DNA of 64,000 bases, from positions 1 to 64,000 of the forward strand of contig WFTQ01000069.1 in NCBI GenBank assembly GCA_015485355.1. Direction: 5' to 3'. The position numbers and the translations under genes are program-made. The notes beneath the pieces were generated by a model, which did no database searches, was not told the origin of the DNA, and worked only from the letters and a program-made list of their open reading frames with translations. This document shows, piece by piece, positions 28,913 to 38,102 of this stretch. The stretch's first letter is position 1, and each line of letters opens with the position of its first letter. The DNA is from a bacterium. Its GTDB lineage: Bacteria > Calditrichota > Calditrichia > RBG-13-44-9 > J042.

Positions 28913-29950
28913 TTAAAACTTGGTTACCTGTTCTTCCTGGATGCTTCCCAGATAGCGCAAAGCCTCATCGGCGCTGTCATATACATAGGTCAACCAGTGT
29001 TCATAGCGGGGCAGCCGCCCGTGCACAACCTCGGTATAGCGTCGGGCCAGCCGACGGGTGATGGGGCCGGGACGCCCATCCCCGATCGCATATTCCGGCC
29101 ATTTTTTCGGTTCAACAGACGTGTCCCGCCCATCGGTAACGCGGGCGATCGGGGTGACCTCGGCCGCGGTGCCGGTAAAAAAGGCCTCATCGGCGGTAAA
29201 GAAATCGGTTACCGTGATGGGGGCTACCCGTACTTCTATCCCCATGTCCCGGGCCAGCTCCAGAATGGTACTCCGGGTGATGCCTTCCAGAATGGACTCC
29301 TGATAATCATTGGTGTGCAACGTGCCATCCTTTACCAGGATGATATTTTCACCCGGGCCCTCGGCAATGCGGCCTTCCATATTCAAGAACACCCCTTCAT
29401 CAAAACCCAATCGACGGGCATAAGTGGCCCCGATATTGGACTGCACGTAAAGACCACCCAGCTTTGCCCGCAAATCGATTTGAGAGATGTGCCAGCGTTT
29501 CCAGGGCAACAACAGCACGTGGACACCCAATTGCTTTCCTTCTTCACCCAGATAAGCGCCCCAATTCCAGCACCCGATGCTCAATTCGACGGGAGAAGCC
29601 TTGGGCACCAGACCCAGATTCCCGTAGGCAAAAAACAGGTTGGGACGAATATAGGCGCTCCGCAATCGGTTTTCGCGTAACACCGTCTTAATGGCTTCAA
29701 CAATTTCGGCTTTGGTAAAAGGCACTTCCATATTCAACGTTTTGGCGGAGTGAAAGAACCGATCCAGATGCTCCGACAGGCGGAAAATGGCCGGACCGCG
29801 CTCGGTATTATAGGCCCGAATCCCTTCAAAAACCGAACTACCATAATGCAGCGCATGAGACATGACATGCACCGGAGAGGTATTCCAATCATACAATTTT
29901 CCATTGTGCCAATATTTCTGGGCACCCGGAAAGAAGCGCGTATCAAACAT
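28913..29950 (-). CDS. ilvE: Branched-chain amino acid aminotransferase
   Basis: Fold-type IV PLP enzyme (345 residues) for the last step of Leu/Ile/Val synthesis and the first of their degradation. Motifs: SHALHYGSSVFEGIRAY, the PLP Lys in LRAKLGGLYVQSNIGA, and GFDEGVFLNMEGRIAEGPGENIILVKDG followed by LEGITRSTILELA. ATG 29950 has AAGGAG 8 nt upstream. An intrinsic terminator at 30101-30133 lies between this gene and its promoter (30217-30245), so expression is probably controlled by premature termination in the leader. Confidence 0.95.
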   Translation of the reverse strand: MFDTRFFPGAQKYWHNGKLYDWNTSPVHVMSHALHYGSSVFEGIRAYNTERGPAIFRLSEHLDRFFHSAKTLNMEVPFTKAEIVEAIKTVLRENRLRSAYIRPNLFFAYGNLGLVPKASPVELSIGCWNWGAYLGEEGKQLGVHVLLLPWKRWHISQIDLRAKLGGLYVQSNIGATYARRLGFDEGVFLNMEGRIAEGPGENIILVKDGTLHTNDYQESILEGITRSTILELARDMGIEVRVAPITVTDFFTADEAFFTGTAAEVTPIARVTDGRDTSVEPKKWPEYAIGDGRPGPITRRLARRYTEVVHGRLPRYEHWLTYVYDSADEALRYLGSIQEEQVTKF

Positions 29951-30083
29951 GACGTGTCTCCTTTATTTTTCGATTCACTTCACACAAGATACTTCCTCAC
30001 ACACACCCGAAAGCACTCCACTGCTTTCTACATTATCGGTGTTCCCCGTTCAACCTGTGCCCTTTCTTTTCAAAACATTCATT

Positions 30084-30200
30084 TTACTCCCATGGGTTTA
30101 AAATAAAAAAAGCCTGGTTCTGATCCCCAGGCTCTGTGGGTGCGGTAAAAGGTGTTCTGATAAAAAAACACAATAAAATCAACATCCTATAATTCACCAT
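30084..30200 (-). promoter_or_regulatory. Putative leader peptide ORF of ilvE
   Basis: A 38-codon frame starting ATG 30200 (AGAGGG just upstream), with a second in-frame ATG at 30185. Codons 6-10 read Met-Leu-Ile-Leu-Leu, with Val2 and Ile14 nearby, and the frame runs through the terminator to TAA 30084-30086. An imperfect hairpin (GGATGTTGAT with ATCAGAACACC, 30187-30151) covers the Leu/Ile codons. The layout recalls ilv/leu attenuators, but the region is T-rich and the Leu/Ile run could be chance. Confidence 0.35.
30101..30133 (-). terminator. Intrinsic terminator in the ilvE leader (attenuator)
   Basis: On the minus strand, arms AGCCTGG (30133-30127) and CCAGGCT (30117-30111) enclose a 9-nt loop and are followed by TTTTTTTATTT-type sequence. 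No minus-strand gene ends upstream of it; the only transcript that could reach it is the one from the promoter at 30217-30245 heading into ilvE, so it should act as an attenuator. Confidence 0.75.
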
Positions 30201-30216
30201 TGCCCTCTCCCATGGC

Positions 30217-30245
30217 ATTTTAGATGTTCCCCCAGAAAAAGTCAA
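30217..30245 (-). promoter_or_regulatory. Sigma-70-type promoter of ilvE operon
   Basis: TTGACT (30245-30240), a 17-nt spacer, TAAAAT (30222-30217) on the minus strand. A start near 30210 gives a leader of about 260 nt before the ilvE ATG at 29950. Confidence 0.65.
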
Positions 30246-30335
30246 GCCAAATCGAAATTTATCCTTCCATTTGCGATATTCCCCTGTTGCATTTATTATT
30301 TGACCGTTTTATTTTTGTGAAACCTGGAGGTCGTA

Positions 30336-32879
30336 ATGAGTTATACCGGAAAGGGACGGATTCCGGTGCTGCTGATTTTGGTGATGTGCGGTCTAACCTT
30401 CGCAGGGGATGTTATCCTGTATACCCTCCCATCTCAGCAACGCCCTCCGGGCCACCCGGAACACTATCGTCACCGATTTCCAAAGCATGGCATTGTCGAC
30501 CTTTCCGACAACTGGCAAATTCTTTCGGACAGGGCCGATACTGCCCGGGGAACGATCGATCTACCCATCGCTTACGAAGGAAGAAAACCCCTTGTTCTCC
30601 GTCGGATTGTAGCGCTGAACGCCCGCGCAACCAGCATTCATCGCCTTCGGCTGCAACCTCTTGGTGGTCAGTATCGCATTTTTCTGAACGGCACTCCCCT
30701 GCCGGTGCACCTCCTTCCGTATGCCGAAAACGTGTTGGTGTTGCCCAACCCTTTGCTCCGGCAAGGGAACAACCGGCTGGAAATCCAGTTCCTCCCGTAT
30801 TCCGCGATCCGGAGCACGATGCCGGCCTGGCTGCCCATCAATCTACCCCGGCTAAACAGCGGCCTGATGGGTGTGGTGCTGGAAACCATTGGGCCTCATC
30901 AGATTCTGGAAGCCGATTACCGGGGATTTTTTCCGGACAGTCAACAATTCGTTTACACCGGTACCCTCCGGTTCGCTGCATTGTCCAGGTTCCCGAGGGA
31001 AGTCCGGTTAACCCTCCGCCTTTGGGAGGGCGACCGTCTGCTGAAAGAACGGCGTTTTCGTCTGGCCCCTCCAGTTCCGGAATTGTTTCGGCTTCCTGAA
31101 GACACCATCCCCGCGCCTCCGCCCTGGCAGCCCCAGCATCCGCGGAGCTACTGGATAGAGACCCTCCTGGACACGGGGAACACTCCGCTGGAGCGGGTGC
31201 GGACCCCCATCGCCGTTCGTCACTTCCGGGTGTCCCCTTCCGGATTCGAACTGAACTTTCGAGAAACCGTCATTCGCGGCTTGAACTATGTATACCAGAG
31301 CCGCGAAGGAAGCCAGTTGTTCGATGCCCAACAGGTGCGTACCGATCTGCTCTGGATCAAGAACCAGGGATTCAATGCCGTACGACTGCCTCTGCATCCC
31401 CTTCCAGAAACATTTTTTCAAATCTGTGACGAATTGGGGTTGCTCTGCTTTGTCGATTTACCCCTGGTTTATCCCAGCAACGCTTTCTCTTCCCTCGCGG
31501 TCGGCGATACCGCCTGGTCGGCCTACTATCGCTATGCTCAATCGCTGGCCCAGCGATATAACGCTGTGGTGGGCATCGGGCTATCTTTTTTTCTGGACGC
31601 CTCCTCCCGGGCGGCCGGGCAATGGGTGCAACGCTTTGTGAAATCGCTTCCGCCCTCCCGGCTCCCGCTCTACCTGAACACATCGATGCCGATGGCCCAA
31701 CCCCCCGAAGGGATCGACTTTCTGATTGTGGAACTGCTGGAACGGAATCAAATTCCCCTGCAACTGGCGGACCTGGAATCCCGGCAGGTATCCGGACCGC
31801 AGCTGCCCTCCGGATACTCCAAATCGTTCTCCTATCGAGTGGACTCCACCACCGTCATCCACGACCTCTTACAAATGGCCAATTTACTATACCGGGTTCG
31901 CAAAAGCCTGGGGGAGGGAAAACTCCCGGGACACTTCGCCCCGGTGTACTCCGATTTTTACCTCCAATTTCCTTCGTTGCAGAACGGCTTTCAGCAGGAT
32001 TTTTATCTGAACCGCATCGGTATGGTGACCCTTTCTCGCTCTCCCCGGCAGATGCTTGCCGGAAATCTGCGGAGCGGACTCACCGACGCCGGCGGATTGA
32101 GCCTGGTCATTTCGGAGGCCCGGGGGGCCCACTCCTATCTGTACATCCTGGTCGGTCTGGTCAACTTCTTCCTGTTCCTGATCGCCTATCGGCGGTTCAT
32201 CAACTTCCGGCACAACATCAATTACGCTTTCCGCAAACCCCACGGCTTTTTTGTCAATCTACAGGAACGCATCCTGATTCCCAGAGCCCAAACCCTGTTC
32301 CTGATGCTGATCCTGTCTGTAAATGGAGCCATCATCCTTGGTTCGATTATGTTTTTTTTCCGAAACAATCTGCTGGCAGATTATTTGCTCTCGGTTGTCT
32401 TTTTTCATCCGGAATTGAAATCCTGGATCGCCGATTTAATCTGGAACCAGGGGCTGTTTTTACTGGTAGGAACGGCCTGGCTTGCGGCTGTTTTCTTTTT
32501 GCTGGCCATTCCGATCAAGCTATTGGGTCTGCGCCGGCGCCACCGGGTAAAATGGCGTCAGGCCTGGTCGGCCAGCGTGTGGGCGGCGGTGCCCTTCCTG
32601 TTCCTGGTACCCTTAGGGGCTTTCGTATACAACCTGCTGATTACGATGAAATCCTATTGGATTCTCATCGGCATCCTTGTATATTTTCATATCTGGTACT
32701 ATTTCAGGTGGATCAATGGCATCCGGGTTTTAACGGACCGGTTGTACGGCAGGCTGTTTTTTGCCTTTACGGTGCTCCTGCTGGGGGGGATGGTTCTGGT
32801 CGTCTGGTTATATCAACACCAGGTGCGTTTGCTGGATCATCTAACATTTATTTACCACCTGTACACGTATTATCATTAA
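30336..32879 (+). CDS. Glycoside hydrolase 2-like protein fused to a polytopic membrane domain
   Basis: An 847-residue protein. A signal/anchor helix (about 9-30) is followed by beta-sandwich domains resembling GH2 sugar-binding and Ig-like domains. A GH2-type TIM-barrel region starts at about residue 312: IRGLNYVYQSREG, then RTDLLWIKNQGFNAVRLPLHP and FFQICDELGLLCFVDLP. Where GH2 enzymes carry the Asn-Glu acid/base pair, this reads VVGIGLSFFLDAS, so hydrolysis is doubtful. From about residue 600 to the end there are about six transmembrane helices. The topology suggests an outward-facing sugar- or polymer-sensing domain. ATG 30336 has TGGAGG upstream. Neighbours give no clear functional clue; SMC follows 39 nt later. 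Confidence 0.75.
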   Translation: MSYTGKGRIPVLLILVMCGLTFAGDVILYTLPSQQRPPGHPEHYRHRFPKHGIVDLSDNWQILSDRADTARGTIDLPIAYEGRKPLVLRRIVALNARATSIHRLRLQPLGGQYRIFLNGTPLPVHLLPYAENVLVLPNPLLRQGNNRLEIQFLPYSAIRSTMPAWLPINLPRLNSGLMGVVLETIGPHQILEADYRGFFPDSQQFVYTGTLRFAALSRFPREVRLTLRLWEGDRLLKERRFRLAPPVPELFRLPEDTIPAPPPWQPQHPRSYWIETLLDTGNTPLERVRTPIAVRHFRVSPSGFELNFRETVIRGLNYVYQSREGSQLFDAQQVRTDLLWIKNQGFNAVRLPLHPLPETFFQICDELGLLCFVDLPLVYPSNAFSSLAVGDTAWSAYYRYAQSLAQRYNAVVGIGLSFFLDASSRAAGQWVQRFVKSLPPSRLPLYLNTSMPMAQPPEGIDFLIVELLERNQIPLQLADLESRQVSGPQLPSGYSKSFSYRVDSTTVIHDLLQMANLLYRVRKSLGEGKLPGHFAPVYSDFYLQFPSLQNGFQQDFYLNRIGMVTLSRSPRQMLAGNLRSGLTDAGGLSLVISEARGAHSYLYILVGLVNFFLFLIAYRRFINFRHNINYAFRKPHGFFVNLQERILIPRAQTLFLMLILSVNGAIILGSIMFFFRNNLLADYLLSVVFFHPELKSWIADLIWNQGLFLLVGTAWLAAVFFLLAIPIKLLGLRRRHRVKWRQAWSASVWAAVPFLFLVPLGAFVYNLLITMKSYWILIGILVYFHIWYYFRWINGIRVLTDRLYGRLFFAFTVLLLGGMVLVVWLYQHQVRLLDHLTFIYHLYTYYH

Positions 32880-32918
32880 CATGGAAAGCCGGAACGGGTA
32901 AGCGGCGGACGCGAATCG

Positions 32919-35900
32919 ATGTATTTGTCTAAACTGGAAATATTGGGTTTTAAATCGTTTGCCCAGAAGACGGTGTTCAAGTTTGAGGACGGGCTGACCG
33001 CCATCATCGGACCGAACGGCTGCGGCAAAAGCAACATTGTGGATGCCATTCGCTGGGTATTGGGTGAACAGCGTCCTTCCGTTCTCCGCTGCGAGCGCAT
33101 GGAGAACTTGATCTTCAATGGCACCACCCGCCGCAAGCCACTGAACTTCGCCGAGGTTTCCCTTTACATCGAGAATAATAAGAAAATTCTACCCTCGGAA
33201 TACAGCGAGATCAAAATCACCCGTCGGCTGTATCGATCGGGCGAGAGTGAATACTTGATCAACAATCAGAAGGTGCGCTTGCTGGATATCATCAATTTGT
33301 TTGCCGATACCGGTATGGGGGCAGACGCCTATTCGGTCATCGAACTGAAGATGGTGGAAGAGATTTTAAGCGAAAACACCGAGGAGCGACGCCGACTCTT
33401 CGAAGAGGCCGCAGGCATTAAAAAATACAAGATGCGGCGCAAATCCGCTTTACGAAAACTGGAAACGACCCGGCAGGAACGAACTCGTCTGAACGACATC
33501 ATTGCCGAGGTGCAAAAAACGGTCAATTCACTGGCCCGCCAGGTGGGCAAAGCCCGACGGTACCATGCCTACAAAGAACAAATCAAAGAAAAAGAATTAC
33601 TGTCGGCACACCTGAAAATTCGTGCTTACGAAATGGAACTGGTACCGCTTCGGGAAGAGTACACACAAATCGAACGCACCCGGGAAAAATTGAACCAGGA
33701 ATTGCGCACCGGGGAAGCCCAACTGGAACAACTGGAAGCTCAAGCCGCAGACATGGAACATCACTATCGGGAAGCGGCCGCCCAACTGCAAAAAGCAGAG
33801 GAACGAATCCAGGAGCTGCGCAGTCAGGTTCAACTTCGCCAACAAAAGATCGACTCCCTCAGGGAACGCATTCAGCAACAGGAACAAGAGGCTCAACAAC
33901 TTCGCCAACGCCAACAATCTCTGGAAAATGAAAAACAACAGCTGGTCCAGCAGCAGACCCGGATAACCCGGCAACTGACGGAATTGCAGAAGGCGTACCG
34001 GGAAACGGCCAATAAACAGCTGGAAGCCGAAACGGCCTACCAGAAAGATCGTGAAATGTACCAGAAGTTTATGCAGGAAAATTTGCGCCACCTTCAGGAA
34101 AACAAGACTCTAAAAGAAAACTTCCAGCACATTGGGCTGGAAAAAAAATCGCTTCGGGAACAGATCCGACGGCTGGACGAACAGTTCACTCACAATCAGG
34201 AAATCGTGACCGGATTAAAACAACACCATCGGTCATTGGAAGAGGAGCAACAATCCCTCGAAGAAGAACACTCCCTCTATCAACAGAAACTGAGCCGATT
34301 GAAAAACCAACTGGAACAGCAGCAATCCAAGCGGGAGCAATTGCATCGCCAGCTCCATACCCTCGAGGGGGAGCGGGAGAAATTAAAAAACGAGCGGGAA
34401 TTTCTCGAAAAACTGATACGGAATTATGAAGGGTTTTCGGAAACGGTCCAGTACGTCATGTCCCACCGATCCAACTTTCGGGGATTGATCGATACGCTGG
34501 CCAACCTGGTGGAAAGTCCGCCGGAGTACCAGGTAGCCGTAGAAAGTTATTTAGCCGAGGTAGCCAATTATATTCTGGTGGAACAACTGGATACCGCCCG
34601 CCAAATTCTTCGGCACATTCGTCGGGCCAATAAGGGCCGCCTAACCCTCTTGCCGCTGCCTTTGCTCAACACCCATAATCATCGGTGTAACGGGAGGTTC
34701 CCCCCCGCCAACGGGAAATCCAGGCCTTTGAAGGAGATCGTTTCCTGCCAACCCGATTATCGACGCTTAATGGATCTCCTGTTCGAGGCGGCTTATTTAG
34801 TTCCCGACATCGACACCGCCATCCGATACCACCAGGAATATCCCGATTGCACGTACGTAACCCCGGAAGGCGAAATAATCGGTCAATGGGGCAATATCAC
34901 CGCTGGGGGACGGATTAACGGCGCAAGTTTAATCGGTCGAAAGCGTCAATACCAGGAGGTGCAACAAGCACTGAGTGCCCGCGAGTCCGACCTTCAGGCC
35001 ACCCGGAACCAACTGGCCACGGTTCAGGCAGGCATCAAATCCGCGCGTAACCGGATACGGGAATTCGAGGAGCTTTTGGATTCCGTTTCCCGCAAAAAAA
35101 TAGCCGTGGATAAACAACTGGCCCAGGTGCAATACGAGTTGCAGCGCCGACAGGAAATTCAGGCCGACATTCAGGCGGAAACGCAGCATCTCCAGGCCAG
35201 GATAGAAGCACTGGAAACAGAGGAACAGCAACTTCTTCCGCGGATTGAACAATACGACTCCCGAGTTCAGAGTTATCAGACCCAGGAACAACAGCTGCGG
35301 CACCAGCAGGAACAAAGCGAATCCCGTTTCAAAACGTTACAGGAGCGCACTCAACAACTTCAAATGGAAATTTTGCAACTGACGGCCCGGGAAAAAGAAA
35401 TCCGCCAGCGTATCGATTTTGTACAGCAGCAACGGGGAGATACCGATCAACGCCTGGAGCAAAACCGAAATGCCTGCGAAGATAATCAGCGCCGCATTCA
35501 GCGCCTGACCCGGGAAATTCAAGAAGTGGAGCGCCGCCTGACTACGCTGTATGCCGAGCACGATAAAGTTGAGAACCACAAAAACCAGATAGAACAACGG
35601 TTTCAAGAGCTGCGCTCGGAGATTCACATCAAAGAAGAAGGGTTTAAAAAGAAAAACCGTTTGCTGAACCAGGCACAGGATCGATTACAAAAACTCCAGA
35701 TGCGGATGCAAGAGCTGGAGCTTCGCAAGGAAAGCCAGTTGGACCAGCTCCGGGAAAAATACGGAACGCCCTTACCGGAGGTACCGCTCCAGGAAGCCGA
35801 AGGGGCCACCCTTTCGGAAATTCAAGAAGCGATTCAGCAATTGCGCCGGAGGCTGGAGAGCCTGGGTGAGGTCAATCCCCTGGCCATCAAGGAACACGAA

Positions 35901-36455
35901 AAAGAAAAAGAACGCCTGGAATTTCTCAAATCTCAGCTGGCGGACCTTCTGGATGCCGAACACCAGCTGCTGGAAACCATCGGTAAACTGAATCGAACGG
36001 CTCAAAGGCAATTCATGGAAACTTTTGAAAAAATACGCCATCACTTCAAAAAGGTGTTTCGCGAATTCTTTGAAAATGGGGAAGCCGATCTGTACCTGGT
36101 GGAAAAGAAAGACCCCCTGGAATCGAACATCGAATTTTCCATCAAAATAAAAGGGCGCCGACTGAACACCCTCTCCTCTTTATCTGCGGGAGAAAAAACT
36201 CTTACAGCCATCTCCTTGCTGTTCGCCATCTATCTGGTCAAGCCCAGTCCTTTCTGCATCCTGGATGAAGTCGATGCTCCCCTGGACGATGTCAACATCT
36301 CCCGCTTTTCCCATGCCCTGAAACAGTTTGCCCATAATACCCAATTCATTCTGGTAACCCACAACAAACGCACCATGGAAGCCGCCCAAACCATGTACGG
36401 CGTTACCATGGAAGAACCCGGTGTCTCCAAAGTGGTATCGGTTCGACTGGACTAA
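32919..36455 (+). CDS. smc: Chromosome segregation protein SMC
   Basis: Condensin ATPase of 1178 residues. Walker A GPNGCGKSNIVDAIRWVLGE is at residues 31-50. Long coiled coils run from about 165 to 500 and 660 to 1000, very rich in Gln/Glu/Arg. The hinge lies between (about 505-650, with SNFRGLIDTLANLVESPPEYQVAVESYL and ITAGGRING). The C-terminal head has the signature LSSLSAGEKTLTAISLLFAIYL at about 1085 and Walker B FCILDEVDAPLDD. The length is typical. scpA/scpB are not in this window. Confidence 0.97.
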   Translation: MYLSKLEILGFKSFAQKTVFKFEDGLTAIIGPNGCGKSNIVDAIRWVLGEQRPSVLRCERMENLIFNGTTRRKPLNFAEVSLYIENNKKILPSEYSEIKITRRLYRSGESEYLINNQKVRLLDIINLFADTGMGADAYSVIELKMVEEILSENTEERRRLFEEAAGIKKYKMRRKSALRKLETTRQERTRLNDIIAEVQKTVNSLARQVGKARRYHAYKEQIKEKELLSAHLKIRAYEMELVPLREEYTQIERTREKLNQELRTGEAQLEQLEAQAADMEHHYREAAAQLQKAEERIQELRSQVQLRQQKIDSLRERIQQQEQEAQQLRQRQQSLENEKQQLVQQQTRITRQLTELQKAYRETANKQLEAETAYQKDREMYQKFMQENLRHLQENKTLKENFQHIGLEKKSLREQIRRLDEQFTHNQEIVTGLKQHHRSLEEEQQSLEEEHSLYQQKLSRLKNQLEQQQSKREQLHRQLHTLEGEREKLKNEREFLEKLIRNYEGFSETVQYVMSHRSNFRGLIDTLANLVESPPEYQVAVESYLAEVANYILVEQLDTARQILRHIRRANKGRLTLLPLPLLNTHNHRCNGRFPPANGKSRPLKEIVSCQPDYRRLMDLLFEAAYLVPDIDTAIRYHQEYPDCTYVTPEGEIIGQWGNITAGGRINGASLIGRKRQYQEVQQALSARESDLQATRNQLATVQAGIKSARNRIREFEELLDSVSRKKIAVDKQLAQVQYELQRRQEIQADIQAETQHLQARIEALETEEQQLLPRIEQYDSRVQSYQTQEQQLRHQQEQSESRFKTLQERTQQLQMEILQLTAREKEIRQRIDFVQQQRGDTDQRLEQNRNACEDNQRRIQRLTREIQEVERRLTTLYAEHDKVENHKNQIEQRFQELRSEIHIKEEGFKKKNRLLNQAQDRLQKLQMRMQELELRKESQLDQLREKYGTPLPEVPLQEAEGATLSEIQEAIQQLRRRLESLGEVNPLAIKEHEKEKERLEFLKSQLADLLDAEHQLLETIGKLNRTAQRQFMETFEKIRHHFKKVFREFFENGEADLYLVEKKDPLESNIEFSIKIKGRRLNTLSSLSAGEKTLTAISLLFAIYLVKPSPFCILDEVDAPLDDVNISRFSHALKQFAHNTQFILVTHNKRTMEAAQTMYGVTMEEPGVSKVVSVRLD

Positions 36456-36552
36456 ATCCCAAGCCCGCCTCTTTCAACGATGACAGGATCGACTCCAAAT
36501 GTTTTATTGTTTATACAAAAATCGACTGATCCTATCTAACGGAAGGAACCTG

Positions 36553-38046
36553 ATGACGGCCTCAAGGTTAACTCTAATAAATAAACTCTTAAGGGTCATG
36601 ATGAACCGGAAGGTTATTGGCCCAGCAATCGTTGTCAGCGTATGGGTTCTTTTTTTCCTCTCCCCTTCGGTTCGGGCACAAATGGAAATCCTTCCCTTGC
36701 AGGTCGATCATGCCATCTTCAGGGCGGAGGGCAACGAAGCATTTTTGGAAATTTACCTGGCTTTTCCGCAGGATCGTTTCCTCTACCAGGTGAAAGATAC
36801 GCTTCAGTATTCCACCTTCGAAATCTTTTATTACGTGTATCAGGGCGAAGAGGTGATCCAAGAGCACACCAAGGAATTTGAGAACGTTCTGAAAGCCGGG
36901 CAGCTCATTCCCGAGGGGCGTCAGTTTTTAGATGCTCAGATATTCAAGTTACCCGCCGGGAGCTACAAAGTGCTCGTTCGGGTGGAGGATAAAAGGTCCG
37001 GTCGGTTCGGGGAGTATATTTTCGAAACCACCATTCCCCAATTTTCGGGAACGGAACTTCAGTTAAGCGACATCGAACTGTGCTCGCGCATCTTTAAAAA
37101 CCAGACCCGTACGGTGTTCAGTAAAAACCAACTCACCCTCATCCCCAACCCGGGCTGTGTGTACGGAATACAGCTGCCCGTGGTATTTTATTACGCCGAG
37201 GTCTACAATTTAACGTATTCACCCAGCCAGGAGACCTTTTACGAAACCCAGCTTCTGATAACCAACAAAGATGGTGAGGTCATCCGGGAGTATCCGCCCC
37301 GTCAGCATCGTACACCGGGCACCAGCGCCGTGATTGCGGGCGGACGCAACGTGCTGGCTTTAAAACCGGGAACCTACTTTTTGAAAATCCGGGTCTCCGA
37401 TCTGGCTTCGGGGAAGAGCACCGTCAAGATGAAGCGCTTTGTTCTGTACAAACCGGTTAAGCAGCAGGAACCGGTGGTAGCCGTGAATTCCCAGAAGCGC
37501 GATGATCTTCTGCGGTCGTACTACGCCCGATTGACCGAGGAAGAACTCGATCGGGAGTTTGAGATGTCCAAATACATTGCCACCAAGGATGAAATCGACA
37601 TTTACAAGACGCTCAACGAAGAAGGGAAACGGACATTTCTGGTGGCATTCTGGGCCCGGCGGGACCCAAACCCCCGCACACCGCAGAATGAATTCCGAAA
37701 CGATTATTTCGATCGGCTGAACTTTGCCAATGCCCAGTGGTCCAGCAACCGTAAGGAAGGCTGGCAAACCGACCGGGGCCGGGTATTGCTCCTATACGGT
37801 CGACCTTCCGAAATTGAACGGCACATCATGCGGGTAAACCAGAAGCCCTATGAAATCTGGTATTATAACGACCTGGAAGGGGGGGTATCTTTTGTGTTTG
37901 CAGATATCGAAGGGTTTGGAGAGTTTCAGCTTCTTCATTCGACATACAGCAAAGAAATTCATCAACCGGGCTGGAAAAGCCTGGTATCCCCCCTAAAACG
38001 GGAAGGAGAAAACGACGAAGAAATTTACATGGATTATCCCCGTTAA
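36553..38046 (+). CDS. GWxTD domain-containing secreted protein
   Basis: About 497 residues with an N-terminal signal segment (VSVWVLFFLSPSVRAQ). The C-terminal GWxTD domain contains FLVAFWARRDPNPRTPQNEFRNDYFDRLNFAN and GWQTDRGRVLLLYGRPSEIE, with the diagnostic GWQTD at residues 403-407. The middle is beta-rich. GWxTD proteins are of unknown function and characteristic of FCB-group and some other deep lineages, supporting the taxonomic guess. ATG 36553 has GGAAGGA 5 nt upstream; starts at 36499 or 36598/36601 are alternatives, the latter directly before the signal peptide. Confidence 0.9.
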   Translation: MTASRLTLINKLLRVMMNRKVIGPAIVVSVWVLFFLSPSVRAQMEILPLQVDHAIFRAEGNEAFLEIYLAFPQDRFLYQVKDTLQYSTFEIFYYVYQGEEVIQEHTKEFENVLKAGQLIPEGRQFLDAQIFKLPAGSYKVLVRVEDKRSGRFGEYIFETTIPQFSGTELQLSDIELCSRIFKNQTRTVFSKNQLTLIPNPGCVYGIQLPVVFYYAEVYNLTYSPSQETFYETQLLITNKDGEVIREYPPRQHRTPGTSAVIAGGRNVLALKPGTYFLKIRVSDLASGKSTVKMKRFVLYKPVKQQEPVVAVNSQKRDDLLRSYYARLTEEELDREFEMSKYIATKDEIDIYKTLNEEGKRTFLVAFWARRDPNPRTPQNEFRNDYFDRLNFANAQWSSNRKEGWQTDRGRVLLLYGRPSEIERHIMRVNQKPYEIWYYNDLEGGVSFVFADIEGFGEFQLLHSTYSKEIHQPGWKSLVSPLKREGENDEEIYMDYPR

Positions 38047-38102
38047 CATCGCCTTGATCCAGGGCGGGTAAACCCTGCGGATTGGTTCCGCCGAGGGAAG
38101 GT

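Noticed and set aside
28243..29680. Long plus-strand frames opposite the aminotransferase genes
   Set aside because: Antisense shadows of two well-supported PLP enzymes.
31622..32932. 436-codon plus-strand frame overlapping the GH2-like gene
   Set aside because: Proline/arginine-rich out-of-frame shadow; the GH2 and transmembrane patterns are in the other frame.
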